From the NCBI RefSeq assembly GCF_000007825.1, contig NC_004722.1, forward strand, positions 722,501 through 786,500: a stretch of 64,000 nt of DNA. The letters are read 5' to 3'. Source of the stretch: Bacillus cereus ATCC 14579. GTDB lineage: Bacteria; Bacillota; Bacilli; Bacillales; Bacillaceae_G. Below, in pieces: positions 24,938-34,182 of the stretch (position 1 is its first letter; every line of letters starts with the position of its first letter). The position numbers and the translations under genes are program-made. The notes beneath the pieces were generated by a model, which saw only the letters and a list, made by a program, of their open reading frames with translations, did no database searches and had not been told where the DNA came from.

Positions 24938-25333
24938 ATGAAAGGAAAAGTTTTTTCAATTACGACTTTAGTATTATTAGCAACATCAATCTCAACAAGT
25001 GCATTCTATCCAACTCTAAGCGGTCACAAAAGCGGTAACCTACTATCTTATAGAGCTCAAACTACTACGAATCAAAATGCATCTCGTTGTTCAGTAGCAA
25101 TTTCTTTTATTAAATCAAATGGAAATAATTCATATATTGAAAGCGCTTCAGACAAATTAGGGTCCCATGAATCTGGAAGAGCATTAAACGCAACTGTGAG
25201 TAATGGTGCATATAACGCCTTTGGTGCAAAAGGACTATACTCGGAGCATTATGCAAATGAGAATAATGACTATCAAGAAGATACACACAAAGGTACTTTT
25301 GATAGTAACGGTAACTTACGATTACAGTGGTAA
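24938..25333 (+). CDS. Secreted peptide, lactococcin-972-like bacteriocin precursor (candidate)
   Basis: A 131-aa exported protein with a signal peptide (about residues 1-22, cut near STSA). The rest is polar and rich in Asn, Ser and Gly, with a single Cys and the C-terminal stretch SGRALNATVSNGAYNAFGAKG followed by LYSEHY and a terminal LRLQW. This loosely matches the lactococcin 972 family (a THSATV-like motif and aromatic end). The main support is context: two FtsX-like membrane proteins and an ABC ATPase follow, the gene set typical of lactococcin 972 loci. RBS GAGGTG fits ATG 24938; TTG 24932 is too close. It may instead be another secreted protein served by this transporter. Confidence 0.55.
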   Translation: MKGKVFSITTLVLLATSISTSAFYPTLSGHKSGNLLSYRAQTTTNQNASRCSVAISFIKSNGNNSYIESASDKLGSHESGRALNATVSNGAYNAFGAKGLYSEHYANENNDYQEDTHKGTFDSNGNLRLQW

Positions 25334-25368
25334 AAAGCATTAAACAGTTGTCTTTATAAATATTTGGA

Positions 25369-25405
25369 TAAGGAGAAGGGGATGTTCATCATCTCCTTCT
25401 TATTT
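25369..25405 (+). terminator. Hairpin between bacteriocin and transporter genes
   Basis: AAGGAGA pairs with TCTCCTT, with an inner GATG/CATC stem. The tail CTTATTT is a modest terminator. Partial read-through would give more bacteriocin than transporter mRNA. Confidence 0.5.
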
Positions 25406-25420
25406 AAAAGGAGCACAGAC

Positions 25421-26494
25421 ATGTACCTAGCTTTTAAAAATATAAAAAGTAATAAACTGTTTTTCTTAATTCTCCTTATGTCATTTTTTATTTCTTTTCT
25501 TTCTATATCAATAGCCGCACTTTTAACAGAATCTAAACGAAACTTTATATCTGCTTTTCAAATCGGTTTTCCAGAGAAGAATCAAATTTTAACTGTTCCG
25601 ATAGCGAATGCAACTGAATTGGAAGAGATAATTCCTTTCATACAAGATATTTTTGTTAAAAGTGATATTTATGTAGAGCATTTAAAAGCATTAAATAGTT
25701 CAGGGGCAACAAAGATTATAGCTGTGAACTTAAAAGATGATTATTATTGGAAGCCATATATTTCTGAAGGACAATATTTTCATCGTGAAAATGTAAACAA
25801 TATGGTTGTTGGCGATCAAACGAATGTAGAGGAGTTATATGAATTTGATGATACATATAAAAAAATAGGAACTATATCAAGAAAAGACAGTGACGTCGGT
25901 GTAGCAGGTATATACGTTCCACTTCAAAACTTACCTACTATATCTAAAAAAGGTATTATCGCGAGTAAACAATTACAATTAACAGTTGTTAATCCTACAT
26001 CATCTATTCATAACGAAATAAAAAAGTTTATGGATAGGAGTAAAGAAGTGCTTTCGGGAGATGTTCAAATACTGAATGAACGAGATCTTCAGGAACTACA
26101 TGTGACACATATAGATCCAGCAAATAAGTATTATTATAAATTCATTCTTGTTGCAATTGTTTCTGGCATTTCTGCGGTTTTATTTTGGATTTATAAAAAA
26201 GAAAGAGAGATTTCATTAAAAAAAGCAGTAGGTGCTTCTAATATATCTATTTACTGCGAACTATATATTCAAATTTTGTTTATTTCTCTAGTGGCGATGC
26301 TGTTGGTTTTTCTGGTGTTAGAAATGTTTTCTGGAACAATTCATACGTATTTTCAGACATACTTATTAAAACCGTTAACACCATATGTATTGGTATGTAA
26401 TATTGTTTTTATAATTTTTCTTACAATGTTTGTTACTGTAATTCCAATCAAGCACATTATAAATATATATCCCGGAAAACATTTAAGAACGTAG
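25421..26494 (+). CDS. Bacteriocin-associated membrane protein, FtsX-like (first)
   Basis: A 357-aa membrane protein with the layout of one half of a bacteriocin-associated integral membrane (putative immunity) protein: one N-terminal helix (about residues 10-35), an extracytoplasmic domain of about 200 residues, and three C-terminal helices. The segment KKEREISLKKAVGASNISIYCELYIQILF is the typical FtsX/MacB coupling region. ATG 25421 has AAAAGGAG upstream; a longer TTG-started frame would run through the preceding hairpin. It should pair with the next membrane protein and the ATPase at 27738. Confidence 0.8.
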   Translation: MYLAFKNIKSNKLFFLILLMSFFISFLSISIAALLTESKRNFISAFQIGFPEKNQILTVPIANATELEEIIPFIQDIFVKSDIYVEHLKALNSSGATKIIAVNLKDDYYWKPYISEGQYFHRENVNNMVVGDQTNVEELYEFDDTYKKIGTISRKDSDVGVAGIYVPLQNLPTISKKGIIASKQLQLTVVNPTSSIHNEIKKFMDRSKEVLSGDVQILNERDLQELHVTHIDPANKYYYKFILVAIVSGISAVLFWIYKKEREISLKKAVGASNISIYCELYIQILFISLVAMLLVFLVLEMFSGTIHTYFQTYLLKPLTPYVLVCNIVFIIFLTMFVTVIPIKHIINIYPGKHLRT

Positions 26495-26503
26495 GAGGTC
26501 TTC

Positions 26504-27737
26504 ATGTTTTTTATATTTGATTCTATACGGTCTGTGAAAAAACGGTTGTTACCAAGTTTGATTATAGTAATTTCTTTAATTATTGCATTTTCTTCAGCAA
26601 TAGAATTTGTTAGTAATCTTTCGGGATATCGAAAAATGATGACGGTAGCAAATAATTTATCGACTCATAAAAATTTTTATGAACTTTATGCGACGCAAGA
26701 TATAACATTGTTTAGCGAAGAAAAAGCAAAAAGTGATTATCAACATTTCATGCAAGGGTTATCTAATACGATACCAATAACAAATAAAACAAATTATTTG
26801 TTCCGTAACTATTCACTTAGTTTAAAAAAAGAAAATGGAACGATAAAGACTCTTATTGTTGATAAAGATATTAATAAGTACTTTCATATACGAATTTCAC
26901 AAGGAAGATATTTTGAGGAATCGGAATTTCATAAATCAGTATTTGATATTAGACCTGTTATATTAGGGGCTAATTATATAGAAAGAGGTATCTATTGGTG
27001 ATGTTATACCATCTGGAAAAATGAAGCTAAAAGTAATTGGCTTTTTAGAAAAAAATTCACCATTTACATATCCTCGAAGTGGTGAAATATCGGATAATCG
27101 TATTACATTATTAGATGACATGGCGATTTTACCAATTGGAACAGAAGAAATAGAGTTCTATAGTGTAGAACTTTTATACAATGGGTTAATTATAGAAACA
27201 AAGGAGCAGATAAATATAAATGAATTTCAAAAGAAAGTATTAAAGGTAACGGAAGGTAAGGGTTATTCGTATTATGTTACAAATCCGAATAAATTGTTAG
27301 AAAATGAAAAACAAGGTATTGATAATATGTCATACCCCTTATTATTAAGCGGTACAGTCTTATTTTTTTCATTTCTATCTATTGTATTGACATCAATGGC
27401 AGCACTTTATATGGAACGTAAAAATATTTCTATTAAATCAGCGTTAGGTGCAAGCACTTTTCAAATATGTCTTCCATTTATTATTGAGTATATGTTGCTA
27501 TTCGTTTTAGCGATATGTATAGGAATAATGTATTTTCAATGGGAGAATAGCGGAGTAATTGAAATTCAGAAAGGGCTAGAAAATAGTATAGTATCTTTCT
27601 TTGGAACGTTAAAAGTCTCTATAGAATCATTGGTTGTTATAGGTGCTTTATCACTTGTAATGATCCTCGTTATATATGCAATCATTTATTTCAATGTACT
27701 AAAAATAAAAAATACATATATGAAAGAGGTGTTATAG
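26504..27737 (+). pseudogene. Bacteriocin-associated membrane protein, FtsX-like (second), frameshifted
   Basis: Two adjoining frames make one protein. The first (26504-27003) has the N-terminal helix and part of the outer domain and ends ...NYIERGIYW-stop. The second, without a good start, reads SIGDVIPSGKMKLKVIGF from 26991 and continues to three C-terminal helices with a coupling segment ERKNISIKSALGASTF. A single missing base near 26986-26993 would restore about 411 aa with the same layout as the gene before it. The 3' frame ends right at the ATPase start. This is a real mutation or a sequencing error; if real, the transporter is likely defective unless the halves reassemble. Confidence 0.8.
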
Positions 27738-28388
27738 ATGATTCAGCTCGCAAATGTGGCTAAGGGCTTTGGAAAGAATAATTTTAGTGCTTTAAAAGAT
27801 ATTAATCTTACAATAGAAAAAGGCGAAATGATAGCCATTATGGGCCCCTCTGGTTCGGGGAAGTCTACTCTCCTTAACATTATTGGCTTAATCGATAGCC
27901 CCTCTGCTGGAAAGTATTTTTTAGATGGAATGGATACGAGTACATTAAAGCAAAACTATCATAAGTATAGAAACACGGAAGTTGGATTTGTGTTTCAAAA
28001 CTTTTCGCTACTCGATGATTATACGATTATTGAAAATGTAATGCTTCCACTTGTATATAGAAGAATTTCTCATAAGAAACGTATGCAAATATCAAAAGAA
28101 ATGCTGAAAATGGTAGGGCTTGAGAGGCATATTAACAAATATCCTTACGAGTTATCAGGAGGAGAACAGCAAAGAACAGCAATAGCAAGGGCTTTAGCAC
28201 AAGATACAAAAATTATACTTGCTGATGAACCGACTGGTGCTCTTGATCAAGAAAATGGGGAAAAAATTATGAGTATTTTACAAGAGATTAATAAAGAAGG
28301 AAAAACAGTGCTAGTTGTTACACATGATCAAAAGGTAGCTGCATATTGTCAGAGGACGATAAGGTTACTTGATGGTTGTATGGTATAA
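27738..28388 (+). CDS. ABC transporter ATP-binding protein (MacB/LolD type, bacteriocin-associated)
   Basis: A 216-aa ATPase. Walker A is IMGPSGSGKST, the Q-loop VFQNFSLLDDYT, the signature ELSGGEQQRTAIARAL, Walker B IILADEPTGALDQENG and the switch VVTHDQKVA. This is the class that partners FtsX-like permeases, including the lactococcin-972-group exporters. ATG 27738 directly follows the stop of the preceding frame, with AAAGAGGTG as RBS. It energises the bacteriocin export or immunity complex. Confidence 0.9.
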   Translation: MIQLANVAKGFGKNNFSALKDINLTIEKGEMIAIMGPSGSGKSTLLNIIGLIDSPSAGKYFLDGMDTSTLKQNYHKYRNTEVGFVFQNFSLLDDYTIIENVMLPLVYRRISHKKRMQISKEMLKMVGLERHINKYPYELSGGEQQRTAIARALAQDTKIILADEPTGALDQENGEKIMSILQEINKEGKTVLVVTHDQKVAAYCQRTIRLLDGCMV

Positions 28389-28420
28389 TATGGATAATGT
28401 TATGTGAAGAGGTGATACAT

Positions 28421-28624
28421 ATGGAAAATGTATATAAAGGACTTAGGCATACCGGATTTACTGCAATGCTTATTTTTGGAGGGGTATTTCTACTTCGCTG
28501 GCTCATACATGATGAGATGCTACTGGATCAGCTTATTGGATTTAGTGTAGGAATGGTAATGGTTGTTTCGTCAGTTTCCATTCAAAAGTATAGTAAAGAA
28601 TTACAGATGAATGAGAAATATTAA
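28421..28624 (+). CDS. Small membrane protein, 67 aa
   Basis: A 67-aa protein with two membrane helices (about residues 12-28 and 37-54) and a charged C-terminal tail. ATG 28421 has GAAGAGGTG upstream; a longer in-frame start at 28376 overlaps the ATPase gene and lacks an RBS. It follows the bacteriocin ATPase by 32 bases and may be part of that operon, for example as immunity, but nothing in the sequence proves it. Confidence 0.65.
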   Translation: MENVYKGLRHTGFTAMLIFGGVFLLRWLIHDEMLLDQLIGFSVGMVMVVSSVSIQKYSKELQMNEKY

Positions 28625-28679
28625 TAATTTTTAATTGCTGTTATCTTTTTCATAGTTTAGTAATCGTGGAGGCTTTCGT

Positions 28680-28952
28680 GTGATTTTCTTATTTGTAGTA
28701 TATTTTGTTTTCATTATGACGTTGGTAATTACGTTTCTTCTTTCACAAAAGTCATATAAGAAGCCTGTTATTAAATATATACCAACGTTAGTATTGTTTA
28801 TTTTGGCTTTCATTTCTTCTGCTATGTTTGTATTGAATAATGGAATGGGAGAGCTGATGATATCGGTCTCTTTAGGGGTTGCAGCGATAGTGAACGGTCT
28901 TTTACTTCTTGTTTTGAAAGTAGTTCGTGTGATTGTTGCAAAGGGAAAGTAG
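28680..28952 (+). CDS. Small membrane protein, 90 aa
   Basis: A 90-aa protein with three membrane helices (about residues 2-22, 32-52 and 58-82). The start is GTG 28680 with GGAGG at 28668-28672. No family is recognised with confidence. It may be co-transcribed with the 67-aa gene 55 bases upstream and ends at a perfect palindromic terminator. Confidence 0.65.
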   Translation: MIFLFVVYFVFIMTLVITFLLSQKSYKKPVIKYIPTLVLFILAFISSAMFVLNNGMGELMISVSLGVAAIVNGLLLLVLKVVRVIVAKGK

Positions 28953-28981
28953 AGCATCGAATTCGATGCTCTACTTTTTAT
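28948..28981. terminator. Terminator, perfect 14-bp palindrome
   Basis: AGTAGAGCATCGAA is followed directly by its inverse and T5. It separates the bacteriocin-side genes from the convergent ABC operon. Confidence 0.85.
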
Positions 28982-29973
28982 TTACGCTTCTTTTTAATAA
29001 ATGAAAAGGCTAAAGCTGTAATTAAAATGCTGCCTTTAATAATATCTTGTGCATAATAAGGGACGTTCATCATTGTGAGTCCATTTAATATAATTCCAAT
29101 TAATACCGAGCCGAGGAATGTTCCGACTATATTTGGTTTCTTGGCACCGAACATTGCGTAACCGATATAGGCAGCTGCGACTGCATCCATTAATAATGGA
29201 GCACCAGCTGAAACTTGTCCTGTTCCAACGCGGCTGCATAGAATAATGCCGCCAATAGAAGCTAGTAAACCACTAATCATATAAGCATATACACGGTAAC
29301 GATCAGTAGGAATACCGGCTAATCTAGCAGCTTCTCGATTCCCACCAGTCATATAAAAGAAACGACCGTACGTTGTTTTTTCTAAAAATAGATGTGCAAT
29401 TAAAACGACAGTAAGCATGATAATGACAGGGACTGGAATTCCTAAGACGGAACCTTGACCGATAAATAAAAAAGATGGAATAAAATGTCCTGTTGCACCG
29501 GACATTCCTTCATAAATTGAAGATCCTTTTGAAAATGTTAAGTGTAGTCCATTGACGATATACATGATACTTAATGTAGCTAGTAAATCAGGTAGTTTAA
29601 TTCGGATAACGAGTAGTGCATTTAATAATCCAACTAATAATCCGCAAAGAATAGGAACAAGGAGTGTAACTAATAGTTCTTGTCGATATAAAACGAGACA
29701 AGAAGCAGCTGCAATTGTTGCTAAACTAGCGGTAGAGCCGACTGATAAATCAAACCCATCTACAATCAATGTAAAGGTAACGCCGATTGCAAGTAACGTT
29801 ACGATGGAGATAGAGCGTAAAATATCACTAATATTGTTATATGTTAAAAAAGAATCATTGACGATAGAGAAAAAAATTGTAACACCTATAATAATAGCAA
29901 TTGTACTAAATTGATAAAAAAGATGAGTAGGTAAATATAGTTTCTTAGTTTTCGTTTTATGAACGAGATTCAA
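28978..29973 (-). CDS. Sugar-type ABC transporter permease (RbsC-like)
   Basis: A 331-aa permease of the BPD_transp_2 class with about eight to ten helices. VDGFDLSVGSTASLATIAAA and GGNREAARLAGIPTDRYR are typical of RbsC/XylH-type proteins. I start it at TTG 29973, which has GAAGGGAGC 8 bases before it; a longer frame to 30039 lies inside the ATPase gene. It overlaps the ATPase 3' end by 17 bases. It is the third gene of a SAM-riboswitch-controlled operon, so the substrate is more likely a sulfur-linked sugar than plain ribose. Confidence 0.88.
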   Translation of the reverse strand: MNLVHKTKTKKLYLPTHLFYQFSTIAIIIGVTIFFSIVNDSFLTYNNISDILRSISIVTLLAIGVTFTLIVDGFDLSVGSTASLATIAAASCLVLYRQELLVTLLVPILCGLLVGLLNALLVIRIKLPDLLATLSIMYIVNGLHLTFSKGSSIYEGMSGATGHFIPSFLFIGQGSVLGIPVPVIIMLTVVLIAHLFLEKTTYGRFFYMTGGNREAARLAGIPTDRYRVYAYMISGLLASIGGIILCSRVGTGQVSAGAPLLMDAVAAAYIGYAMFGAKKPNIVGTFLGSVLIGIILNGLTMMNVPYYAQDIIKGSILITALAFSFIKKKRK

Positions 29974-31444
29974 TGGAATAGCTCCCTTCAGATAAATGTA
30001 AAAGCTGTTCAGGAGATAGTTCGCTTGGTAAGTATTCACCTACAAATTCTCCGTTTGCCAGTATAAGAATGCGATCAGCGATATGCAACGCTTCATCTTG
30101 TTCTCCTGTGAAATAAATTACGGAACTTCCGTTTTCTGTAATGTTGCGAATGAATTGAAAAATGTCTTGTTTCGCAGCGATGTCTACACCTTTAGTTGGC
30201 TCGTCTAAAAGAAATAGATTAGGTTTGAATCCACTCCACTTTGCAATTGAGACTTTTTGTTGGTTTCCACCGCTAAGTGAATGAATAAGTGCCTTTGGGT
30301 CATTTGGTGAAATACCGAAAGAAGAAATTGCTGTAGTAGCATCATTTAATTCGGTTTGTTTTCGTTTCCAACCTGATTGATGTAAATTTGTGTGACTTAT
30401 AATATCTTCCGAAAGAAATACGCCTTGTTTTCTTCTTTCTTCTGGTACAAGTGCGATTTTCGCTTTAATCGCATCTCGTGGTGTTTTAATCGTTAGTTTT
30501 TGACCGGCTATTTCTGCGTGATAAGTATGAAGAGCACCAAATAACGTTTCAGCAAGTGTTGTTTTTCCACTTCCAATTAATCCGTATATCACAACAGTTT
30601 CTCCTTTTCGTATTGTAAGAGAAAGGGGAGAATGACCTTCGTGTAATAGAAGCTCTTGTACTTTAAATAGTTCCTCGCTCCCGGTTTTTGGTGCTGTATT
30701 AATAGGAAGTGTAAGTTGTTTTCCAGTCATCGCTTCCACAATTTGTTGATCTGTAATCGTTGTAATGGTTTCAGAAAGGGCAACTTGACCGTTATGTAAT
30801 ACAGTTACATCATCCGCGAAATTTCGAATCTCTGATAAACGATGAGAAACTAAAAGGATGCCAATTCCTTTTGATGTTAAATCTTTTAATAGTTTCCCAA
30901 AGGTTTCAACTTCTTTTGGTCCAAGAGAAGAAGTAGGTTCATCTAATAAAAGGTAATTTGTATTGTTAGATAAAGCTCTTGCGATAAGAAGTAATTGTTT
31001 TTCATGTAATGAACAGTTTGAAACATCTTCCGAAACATTTAAATTTACCTGTACAGTTTGCAAATGTTGTTTAGCAAGTGCGACTAATTTGGACTTTGAA
31101 AATAGTACTTTATTTTGCATTGCTAAATGATCGATTAGTACATTTTCTAATACAGATAATCCGGGAATAAGTCCGTGATCTACTTCTTGTGTTACGAAAG
31201 AAATGCCATGCTTTTTTGCATCGCGCGGTGAAGTAAAGGAAACAGACTGAGTATCAATTTTTATATCGCCAACAACTGGTTGAATTTCACCAGTTGCTAT
31301 TTTTAGTAAAGTACTTTTTCCTGCACCGTTCATGCCTAGTAAAGCGTGTACTTTTCCTTTTTGAATATGAATAGAAACATCTTCTAGAACAGGTGTAGCG
31401 ACATGATAAGAATGTGTAATGTTTTGAAGAGAGAACGTCATCAT
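29957..31444 (-). CDS. Sugar-type ABC transporter, double ATPase (RbsA-like)
   Basis: A 495-aa fused ATPase with two ABC domains (about 1-240 and 250-495). Domain 1 has Walker A LLGMNGAGKST but a weak signature (NCSLHEKQLLL replaces LSGGQ), as is common in RbsA types. Domain 2 has Walker A YGLIGSGKTT and a normal signature SLSGGNQQKVSIAKW with LLDEPTKGVD. ATG 31444 follows AGAAGGAG and overlaps the binding-protein stop. A 20-residue longer frame to 31504 lies inside the upstream gene and is not preferred. Confidence 0.9.
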   Translation of the reverse strand: MMTFSLQNITHSYHVATPVLEDVSIHIQKGKVHALLGMNGAGKSTLLKIATGEIQPVVGDIKIDTQSVSFTSPRDAKKHGISFVTQEVDHGLIPGLSVLENVLIDHLAMQNKVLFSKSKLVALAKQHLQTVQVNLNVSEDVSNCSLHEKQLLLIARALSNNTNYLLLDEPTSSLGPKEVETFGKLLKDLTSKGIGILLVSHRLSEIRNFADDVTVLHNGQVALSETITTITDQQIVEAMTGKQLTLPINTAPKTGSEELFKVQELLLHEGHSPLSLTIRKGETVVIYGLIGSGKTTLAETLFGALHTYHAEIAGQKLTIKTPRDAIKAKIALVPEERRKQGVFLSEDIISHTNLHQSGWKRKQTELNDATTAISSFGISPNDPKALIHSLSGGNQQKVSIAKWSGFKPNLFLLDEPTKGVDIAAKQDIFQFIRNITENGSSVIYFTGEQDEALHIADRILILANGEFVGEYLPSELSPEQLLHLSEGSYSIESRS

Positions 31445-32553
31445 TTTTTCTCCTTCTCTAATTTTTTCATCCAAGGGGAATATGCATCTTTTGAGTCTCC
31501 CCAACCGTTTATATATTTTGATAACTGATCCATTGTTATATTTTCTTTTGGTAAACTATTTTTCTTTACTAAATAAGGTTCTAGTGAATAAATATCTGGC
31601 GTTTGTTCACCAGCAATTTTTTTGTATAAAAATCGTACTTGAACCTTACCTACTTCAGCTGGATCAGTTGCAGCTGTAGCAGTCCAAGGTGAGTTTTCTT
31701 TTTGCATGAGTTGTAAATCCTCATTACTTAAGTCAATGCCATATACTTTTATATCTGTACGACCAGCTTGTTCAAGTGCTTTAACAGTCCCTTTAGCAAA
31801 CTCATCCCACGAAGCGAAAATAGCTTGTAAATCGCCTTTTTTCGGATATTTCTTTAGTAAAGCTTCTACTTGTGTTTGTGTATCGAGTGGCGTGTTATTA
31901 CTAGCAGTACCGAATCTTGCGACTTCTTTTATATTTGGATACCGTTTATAAAAAGCATCAATGATAACATTGCGACGTTCCATTGGAGCAAATCCGCCGA
32001 CCCATACAACTGCGATATTTCCTTGTCCATTCAAATCTTCCGCTAACGTTTTTAATGATTTCCATGCAAGACTATAGTCATCTTGATCAATAATTGTCAC
32101 ACCTGGCAAGCGTAGATCGTTATCGAACGCAACTACGGGAATGTTCGCTTGTAACGCTTTTTCTACTCCAGGTTTTAGTGCTTCAGAACGGCCATGATCA
32201 ATTAAAATACCATCCACTTTTGAATTAATAGCAGTATCTAAATTTGCAGCCATTTTTGCTAAATCGTTATCAGAATTGTAGACTTGTACACTGCCGCCAA
32301 ATAGCTCAACTTGTTTTTTGACACCCTCAATATATTGAGAGGAAAAAGTTCCGATGGACATTTGCATAATTAATGCGATTTTTAATGGCTTCTTCATTTG
32401 GCTTGGAATTTCTGTTTGTAATTGATTTTCTACCGTTGTAGTCGCCTTTCTCACAGTTTGTTGCTTTTGTGAAGAGATAGTATCTTGTTCATTTGTACAA
32501 GCTGCTAATGTAAATAAGAGAAAAATAAGTACGATGGAACATAATTTTTTCAT
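31441..32553 (-). CDS. Sugar-type ABC transporter, binding lipoprotein (RbsB-like)
   Basis: A 370-aa lipoprotein: signal peptide with lipobox LAAC (Cys19), a Gln/Thr-rich linker, then a Peripla_BP_4 fold from about residue 55 with KVDGILIDHGRSEAL, ANIPVVAFDNDL and AIFASWDEFAKGTVKALEQAGR. It is the first gene after a SAM (S-box) riboswitch. S-box control points to methionine-related cargo; methylthioribose, a sugar made from SAM, fits both the transporter class and the regulation. That substrate is an inference. Confidence 0.9.
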   Translation of the reverse strand: MKKLCSIVLIFLLFTLAACTNEQDTISSQKQQTVRKATTTVENQLQTEIPSQMKKPLKIALIMQMSIGTFSSQYIEGVKKQVELFGGSVQVYNSDNDLAKMAANLDTAINSKVDGILIDHGRSEALKPGVEKALQANIPVVAFDNDLRLPGVTIIDQDDYSLAWKSLKTLAEDLNGQGNIAVVWVGGFAPMERRNVIIDAFYKRYPNIKEVARFGTASNNTPLDTQTQVEALLKKYPKKGDLQAIFASWDEFAKGTVKALEQAGRTDIKVYGIDLSNEDLQLMQKENSPWTATAATDPAEVGKVQVRFLYKKIAGEQTPDIYSLEPYLVKKNSLPKENITMDQLSKYINGWGDSKDAYSPWMKKLEKEKK

Positions 32554-32598
32554 AAAAAAATCCCTCCTAAACTAAAAAGAGAGGGGAGGGAGTGAAAA

Positions 32599-32631
32599 TA
32601 AAAAACGCCTTTTCATATAGAAAAGACGCCT
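32599..32631 (-). terminator. Expression-platform terminator of the SAM riboswitch
   Basis: On the minus strand GGCGTCTTTTC pairs with GAAAAGGCGTT (with some G-U pairs) over a 5-base loop, followed by T5. Confidence 0.82.
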
Positions 32632-32642
32632 TATCATATTAC

Positions 32643-32746
32643 TCTTATCTTTCAACACAATGTGTTGTAAGAATTAGCACCGTGCCCATAAATGGGTCGG
32701 TTGCCGGGCTTCGTAGGGCTCATCCCTCCACCTGCTCTTGATAAGA
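32643..32746 (-). promoter_or_regulatory. SAM-I riboswitch (S-box)
   Basis: Minus-strand S-box landmarks: TCTTATCAAGAGCAGGTGGAGGGA, split as TCTTATCAAGAGC, then GGTGGAGGGA, then GAAGCCCGGCAACC and GGTGCTAATTC. P1 is TCTTATC with GATAAGA. A terminator follows, so high SAM should switch off the ABC operon at 28978-32553. Confidence 0.96.
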
Positions 32747-32835
32747 CATCCGATATTTAACTATTTTGAATTATTCCACAAACGAATGGTATTGTCAAAC
32801 AGTATTTATAAAAAAATCCCTCAGGAAGAGGGATT

Positions 32836-34137
32836 TTAATGTGGTAAGAATATCAATTGATAAGCAAACAAAATTCCAAATACATATACAAGTGGGTGAA
32901 CAGCACGGAATTTACCTTTTGCCACTTTCATAAGTGGGTATGAAATAAATCCAAGTGCGATACCTGTTGCGATACTTGATGTAAGTGGCATGCTTAAGAT
33001 TACTAAGAATGCTGGGAATGCTTCATCAAATGCGTCCCAATCGATGTGGCGAACTGAACCCATCATAAGACTACCAACGATAATTAATGATGGTGCAGTA
33101 ATAGCTGATACACCAGAAACAGCACTTACTAATGGGCCGAAGAATGCTGCTAGTGCGAATAGAACCGCTACTGTAACAGTTGTTAAACCAGTACGACCAC
33201 CAGCTGCAACACCAGCAGATGATTCAATGTAAGCTGTTGATGGTGTCGTTCCGAACATAGAACCAATAGTTGCTGAGAATGAGTCAGATAGAAGAGCTCG
33301 TCCTGCTTTTGGAAGCTTTCCGTCTTTCATAAATCCACCTTGTTGTGCAACGCCAAGTAATGTACCTGTTGTATCGAATAGTGTAACAAGGAAGAATGAG
33401 AATACAACGCCGTATAATCCGTAGTTAATTACGTCAGATACAGCAGTAATTGGATTTGAAACGATAATTCCTTCTGGTAAACCAGGCATTGATGTAACAC
33501 CGTTTGAGAATGATAATTGTCCCGTGAAGAAAGCGATAATACCAGTTAATAGCATCCCGATAAATAGTGCGCCATTTACATTTAAAGACATAAGGACAAT
33601 TGTAATTCCAAGTCCAGCTAATGCTAGTAGTACTGGAGCAGAGTGAAGATCACCAAGTCCAACTAAGTTTGCATCATTTTTTGTAACGATACCTGTTAAA
33701 CGTAAACCGATAAAGGCGATAAATAGCCCGATACCAGCAGTAATTGCATGTTTTAAGTTTTCAGGAATTGCTTCCATTAATTTTGTACGGAAAGATGTAA
33801 ATGATAGCAAAATTAAAATCATACCTGCTACGAATACAGCAGAGAATGCAATTGCGAAAGTCATGCCTTCATGCGCTTTTACAACAGAGTAAGAGAAGTA
33901 AGCATTTAATCCCATACCTGGCGCGATTGCGATTGGTAAGTTTGTAAAGATTGCCATAAATAATGTTCCGACAACAGCAGCGATAATTGTTGCTGTAAAT
34001 GCTTGTTCAAATGGAACACCTGCATCTCCAAGGATAACAGGGTTTACGACAATGATATATGCCATTGTTAAGAAGGTAATAATACCTGCCATAATTTCAG
34101 TTTTAATAGAAGTTTTATGTTTTGAAAGGTTAAACAT
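32836..34137 (-). CDS. NCS2-type purine permease (guanine/hypoxanthine, PbuG/AzgA-like)
   Basis: A 433-aa membrane transporter of the AzgA-like branch of the NCS2 family, with about 12-14 helices. Typical segments are MAYIIVVNPVILGDAG at the N-terminus, ATIIAAVVGTLFMAIFTNLPIAIAPGMGLNAYFSY, LFDTTGTLLGVA, and the carrier signature TTPSTAYIESSAGVAAGGRTGLT. AAAGGATG precedes ATG 34137. The substrate is probably guanine, hypoxanthine or adenine. No purine riboswitch is visible upstream, but PurBox-like CGAA motifs overlap the promoter. Confidence 0.9.
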   Translation of the reverse strand: MFNLSKHKTSIKTEIMAGIITFLTMAYIIVVNPVILGDAGVPFEQAFTATIIAAVVGTLFMAIFTNLPIAIAPGMGLNAYFSYSVVKAHEGMTFAIAFSAVFVAGMILILLSFTSFRTKLMEAIPENLKHAITAGIGLFIAFIGLRLTGIVTKNDANLVGLGDLHSAPVLLALAGLGITIVLMSLNVNGALFIGMLLTGIIAFFTGQLSFSNGVTSMPGLPEGIIVSNPITAVSDVINYGLYGVVFSFFLVTLFDTTGTLLGVAQQGGFMKDGKLPKAGRALLSDSFSATIGSMFGTTPSTAYIESSAGVAAGGRTGLTTVTVAVLFALAAFFGPLVSAVSGVSAITAPSLIIVGSLMMGSVRHIDWDAFDEAFPAFLVILSMPLTSSIATGIALGFISYPLMKVAKGKFRAVHPLVYVFGILFAYQLIFLPH

Positions 34138-34182
34138 ATAAACATCCTTTCTGTTTACGAATAATTTTCACAACAGTTATAT

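Noticed and set aside
28631..28957. 108-codon minus-strand frame opposite the 90-aa membrane protein
   Set aside because: The plus-strand frame has a GTG with a clear GGAGG and a hydrophobic, membrane-type protein; the minus frame has neither.
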